The notes beneath the pieces are model-generated. The model saw only the letters and a program-made list of their open reading frames with translations. It did not search any database and was not told where the DNA came from. DNA of 64,000 bases from an uncultured Gammaproteobacteria bacterium (GTDB taxonomy: Bacteria > Pseudomonadota > Gammaproteobacteria > Pseudomonadales > UBA5518). This document shows positions 61,340 through 64,000 of this stretch, one piece after another. The first letter of the stretch is position 1. Every line of letters starts with the position of its first letter. Where the stretch lies: NCBI GenBank assembly GCA_903928015.1, contig CAIYPF010000065.1:1-64000 (forward strand), read 5' to 3'. Made by a program: the position numbers and the translations under genes.

Positions 61340-63295
61340 TCAGCGAACCGGTTGCTGCGCGGAGGGCCGCCGGTAGCGGCGGTCGAACAAGGTAAGCGCA
61401 CCACCAGCGCCCATGAGGACACCGCCGATCCACAACCAGCGCACAAAGGGTTTGTGGTGGACCCGCACAGCCCAGGACCCGTCGCCGATCGGCTCGCCGA
61501 GCGAGACGTAGAGGTCTCTCAGGAAACCCGGCGCGATGCCGGCCTCGGTCATCACGTTCCCCATCTGGCTGTGGTAATCGCGCTTCTCGGCCTTGAGATG
61601 CCGGACGCGCTCCCCGGACACATTCTTCACGGTGAACTCCCCGCGCTCGGCGGAGTAGTTCGGGCCATCGACATGCCGCGTGCGAAGAAACGAGAACTCG
61701 TATGCGCCCAGCGTCACGCTGTCGCCGGCGCTCATGCGCACGTCGCGCTCATCGCTGTAGATGCTGGTCAGGCCAGCTCCCGCCATGGAGAACGCGAAAC
61801 CCACATGCGCCACGACCATTCCCCAGTAGGCAAAGCCGAGCATCGGGAGCGCGCGCAGACCTCCCCGTTCGCGCAGACGCTGGCGCAATCCCGCAACCAG
61901 AGTGGCCGCAAGCCATGCCGTCAAACCGGCCGTCAGTGCCGCGCCTGCGTGCCAGTGACCGGCATACGTGAAGGGAAAAGCGATGGCGATGACGAGGCAA
62001 CTGGCGGCAGGCACGGCGAGCATCGCGCGAAGGCTTGCACCGGAACTGTCCCTCCAGCGCATCAGCGGCCCCACGCCCATCGCCACTGCCAGCAGGCTCA
62101 TCAGGGGCACGAACATGAGATTGAAATACGGCGGCCCGACAGATATCCGCCCGAGGTCCATCGCGGAAACAACCAGTGGCGCCAATGTTCCGAGCAGCAC
62201 CGTGGCCATTGCGACCACAAGCAGAACGTTGTTCGCCAGCAATGCCGCCTCGCGCGAGAGCAGGGAGTATCCCGCGGGCCCCGAAGACTGGGGCGCACGA
62301 AGCGCATACAGAGTGAGCGAGCCACCCACCACAACGCCAAGGAAGGCAAGCACGAAACTTCCACGCTCCGGGTCGGTCGCAAAGGCATGCACCGAGGTGA
62401 GGATGCCTGACCTGACAAGGAAGGTGCCAAGCAGGCTGAGCGAGAAGGTCATGATCGCAAGCAGTACGGCCCAGCTTCGGAACAGGCCGCGCTTCTCGGT
62501 AACTGCAAGGGAATGCAGCAAGGCCGTACCCGCCAGCCACGGCATGAAAGACGCGTTTTCAACCGGGTCCCAGAACCACCAGCCACCCCAGCCGAGTTCG
62601 TAGTAGGCCCACCAGCTGCCGAGCGTGATGCCGACGCTGAGGAAAAGCCACGCTGCGGTGGTCCACGGACGGCTCCAGCGCGCCCAGGCCGTATCGAGCC
62701 TGCCGCTCCACAGCGCGGCAAGCGCAAATGAAAAAGCGACCGAGAATCCGACATAGCCCAGATAGAGCATGGGCGGATGCATCACGAGCCCGATGTCCTG
62801 GAGCAAGGGGTTCAGGTCACGCCCCTCTTCCGGCACGTTGGGGAAGCTGCGCAGGAAGGGATTGGAGGTGAGCAGAACGAAGAGGTGGAATCCGACGGCA
62901 ATCATTCCCATGACGGAAAGAACACGGGCACGCATCTCGATCGGCAGATCCTTTCCTATCAAGGCGACGGCGGAACTCCATCCCGCAAGGATCGTGAGCC
63001 AGAGCAGCATCGAGCCCTCATGGTTGCCCCACAGCGCACTGAACTTGTACCAGGCTGGCAGAAGTGTGTTCGAGTTGGTGGCTACAAGCCGGACAGAGAA
63101 ATCATCGGTCAGGAACGCGTGTGCAAGGCAGGCGAAAGAGACGAGCACAAACAGGAATTGCCCACAGGCAAGAGGCACGGCGGCGCCCGACCAGGCGCGG
63201 ACTCCCCGCAGCACGCCCGCCATGGGCAAGGCCGCCTGCGCGAGTGCCAGCCCGAACGCAAGGATGAGCGCGAAATGACCAAGTTCAACGATCAT
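61340..63295 (-). CDS. ccmF: Haem lyase subunit CcmF
   Basis: The 651-residue polytopic protein attaches haem to apocytochrome c together with CcmH. The WWD haem-handling motif GWGGWWFWDPVENASFMPW and roughly fifteen helices are visible. An ATG at 63295 is chosen (MIVELGHFALILAFGLALAQ); the in-frame ATG at 63322 adds nine residues within the overlap with ccmE. Confidence 0.96.
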   Translation of the reverse strand: MIVELGHFALILAFGLALAQAALPMAGVLRGVRAWSGAAVPLACGQFLFVLVSFACLAHAFLTDDFSVRLVATNSNTLLPAWYKFSALWGNHEGSMLLWLTILAGWSSAVALIGKDLPIEMRARVLSVMGMIAVGFHLFVLLTSNPFLRSFPNVPEEGRDLNPLLQDIGLVMHPPMLYLGYVGFSVAFSFALAALWSGRLDTAWARWSRPWTTAAWLFLSVGITLGSWWAYYELGWGGWWFWDPVENASFMPWLAGTALLHSLAVTEKRGLFRSWAVLLAIMTFSLSLLGTFLVRSGILTSVHAFATDPERGSFVLAFLGVVVGGSLTLYALRAPQSSGPAGYSLLSREAALLANNVLLVVAMATVLLGTLAPLVVSAMDLGRISVGPPYFNLMFVPLMSLLAVAMGVGPLMRWRDSSGASLRAMLAVPAASCLVIAIAFPFTYAGHWHAGAALTAGLTAWLAATLVAGLRQRLRERGGLRALPMLGFAYWGMVVAHVGFAFSMAGAGLTSIYSDERDVRMSAGDSVTLGAYEFSFLRTRHVDGPNYSAERGEFTVKNVSGERVRHLKAEKRDYHSQMGNVMTEAGIAPGFLRDLYVSLGEPIGDGSWAVRVHHKPFVRWLWIGGVLMGAGGALTLFDRRYRRPSAQQPVR

Positions 63296-63752
63296 TTCTG
63301 GCGCCTCCGCCCAGGGCGACACCTGGATCCGCTCCTTTCTTCAGTGCCTCGTGTACTTCGGGCGGCATGTAGTTCTCGTCGTGCTTGGCGAGCACCTGAT
63401 CGGCCTTGAATCGACCATTGGGAAGCAGTTCCCCTACAGCCACGACGCCCTTTCCCTCGGCAAAAAGGTCCGGAAGGATCCCACGGAAATCCACCTGCAG
63501 GTCGGCCTTGTTGTCCGTTACCCGGAATTCGAGGTCCAACCCGGACTCGGCGCGCTTCAGGCTTCCTGGCACCACCAGACCCCCGATGCGGATCGTCCTG
63601 CCCTCGGGGGCTTCACCCGCCGCAATCTGGGCCGGGGGATAGAAGAAATTCATGTTCTCGCTGAGCGCGCGGAAGATCAGCGCAGCGGCCGCGCTTGCAC
63701 CGACAACGATGAACGCCACGATCATCAGGCGCTGGCGACGCACAGGGTGCAT
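63285..63752 (-). CDS. ccmE: Haem chaperone CcmE
   Basis: The 155-residue periplasmic haem shuttle is anchored by one N-terminal helix (about 9-28) and binds haem covalently through H124 in HDENYMP, with Y128 as axial partner. Strand patterns such as IRIGGLVVPGSL and VDFRGILPDLFAEG match the OB-fold family. Confidence 0.97.
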   Translation of the reverse strand: MHPVRRQRLMIVAFIVVGASAAAALIFRALSENMNFFYPPAQIAAGEAPEGRTIRIGGLVVPGSLKRAESGLDLEFRVTDNKADLQVDFRGILPDLFAEGKGVVAVGELLPNGRFKADQVLAKHDENYMPPEVHEALKKGADPGVALGGGARNDR

Positions 63753-63755
63753 GGA

Positions 63756-63956
63756 TCAGATCTCCGGTGTTTCGGGCTTTTGAGCGCTGTCGATCCGCTG
63801 GCGCACGCGCCTGAGGACCCGCCCGCTACGGGCACGGGAGTCGATGGTCAGCGATACGACCACTACGAGCACGATGGCATAAGCCGACCACACGTAAGCG
63901 CCGTGCCCGGCCATGTGCCACAACTCGCCGAGAGAGCCGAAGTGCATCTGCGGCAT
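63756..63956 (-). CDS. ccmD: Haem exporter small subunit CcmD
   Basis: The 66-residue protein has a single helix (about 18-38) with GAYVWSAYAIVLVVVV and a positively charged tail, the CcmD layout. CcmD releases holo-CcmE from CcmABC. GGAGG nine bases before the ATG at 63956 decides the start over a TTG at 63965. Confidence 0.92.
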   Translation of the reverse strand: MPQMHFGSLGELWHMAGHGAYVWSAYAIVLVVVVSLTIDSRARSGRVLRRVRQRIDSAQKPETPEI

Positions 63957-63961
63957 GCCGA

Positions 63962-64000
63962 TCAACCTCCTGGCTCGGCAGCAAGGCCGCGTCCCAGCGC
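63962..64000 (-). CDS. ccmC: C-terminus of CcmC (partial, 5' end outside window)
   Basis: The last 12 codons ALGRGLAAEPGG and TGA are seen. Identity rests only on its place directly before ccmD in a standard ccm operon; the tail itself is not diagnostic. Confidence 0.5.
   Translation of the reverse strand, partial: ALGRGLAAEPGG

Overview
The window is a dense, high-GC chromosomal segment of a gammaproteobacterium. The stretch from cysG to purB (cysG, serS, crcB, rarA, lolA, ftsK, trxB, aat, bpt, infA, clpA, clpS, cspD, icd, rluE, nudJ, mnmA, hflD, purB) and the set smc-zipA-ligA are in an order I recall from Pseudomonas-like Gammaproteobacteria. An SMC-type condensin rather than MukB, a cysI-DUF934 pair and Bpt agree with that. 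Accessory genes (a steroid-dehydrogenase-like flavoprotein, an F420/luciferase-like oxidoreductase, two SDRs, a CrtC/AttH-like protein, KorABC) hint at an environmental, lipid- or terpenoid-using lineage rather than Pseudomonas itself; I cannot name the genus. I see no rRNA, tRNA, CRISPR array, insertion sequence, prophage or integron. No gene-free gap exceeds 300 bases; the largest (about 34461-34717, 35112-35344, 43435-43660) hold promoters or candidate operators, or nothing I can name.

Layout. 1-5213: a partial lipocalin-like protein diverging from an SDR coupled to a membrane HEFGH protein, then a long-form phosphoglycerate mutase and a luciferase-like oxidoreductase. 5341-16312: tail-specific protease, glutathione reductase, sirohaem synthase, seryl-tRNA synthetase, fluoride channel, RarA, LolA and FtsK. 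16460-22344: thioredoxin reductase, then all the visible parts of a bacterial N-degron pathway (Aat, Bpt, ClpA, ClpS) around infA, then cspD. 22389-28504: isocitrate dehydrogenase, the overlapping chain rluE-nudJ-mnmA-hflD, purB and a PLD-like protein. 28531-31943: an exported alkaline-phosphatase-superfamily hydrolase, a flavoprotein and a convergent SDR. 32153-37493: tyrosine phosphatase, DAHP synthase, NfuA with a candidate IscR site, two small membrane proteins, and sulfite reductase with its DUF934 partner. 37533-43434: VOC protein, YgiQ, a lipid module (acyltransferase, hydroxylase, acyltransferase) and MepK. 43661-50481: TonB-dependent receptor convergent with korCAB. 50633-57188: ligA, zipA, smc. 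57364-64000: HD-GYP protein behind the cytochrome c maturation operon (ccmC 3' end to ccmI).

How the genes work together. CysG supplies sirohaem to the sulfite reductase 25 kb away. KorABC and Icd both act on 2-oxoglutarate with NADP(H). ClpS delivers to ClpA the substrates that Aat and Bpt tag. NfuA, KorC and CysI are Fe-S proteins, and nfuA appears to be under Fe-S-responsive control. Ccm proteins build c-type cytochromes, so the cell respires. The most original material is the three-gene lipid module at 40320-42892, whose second acyltransferase has lost the catalytic acid of its HX4(D/E) motif, and the zinc-ribbon membrane HEFGH protein at 1754-2509.
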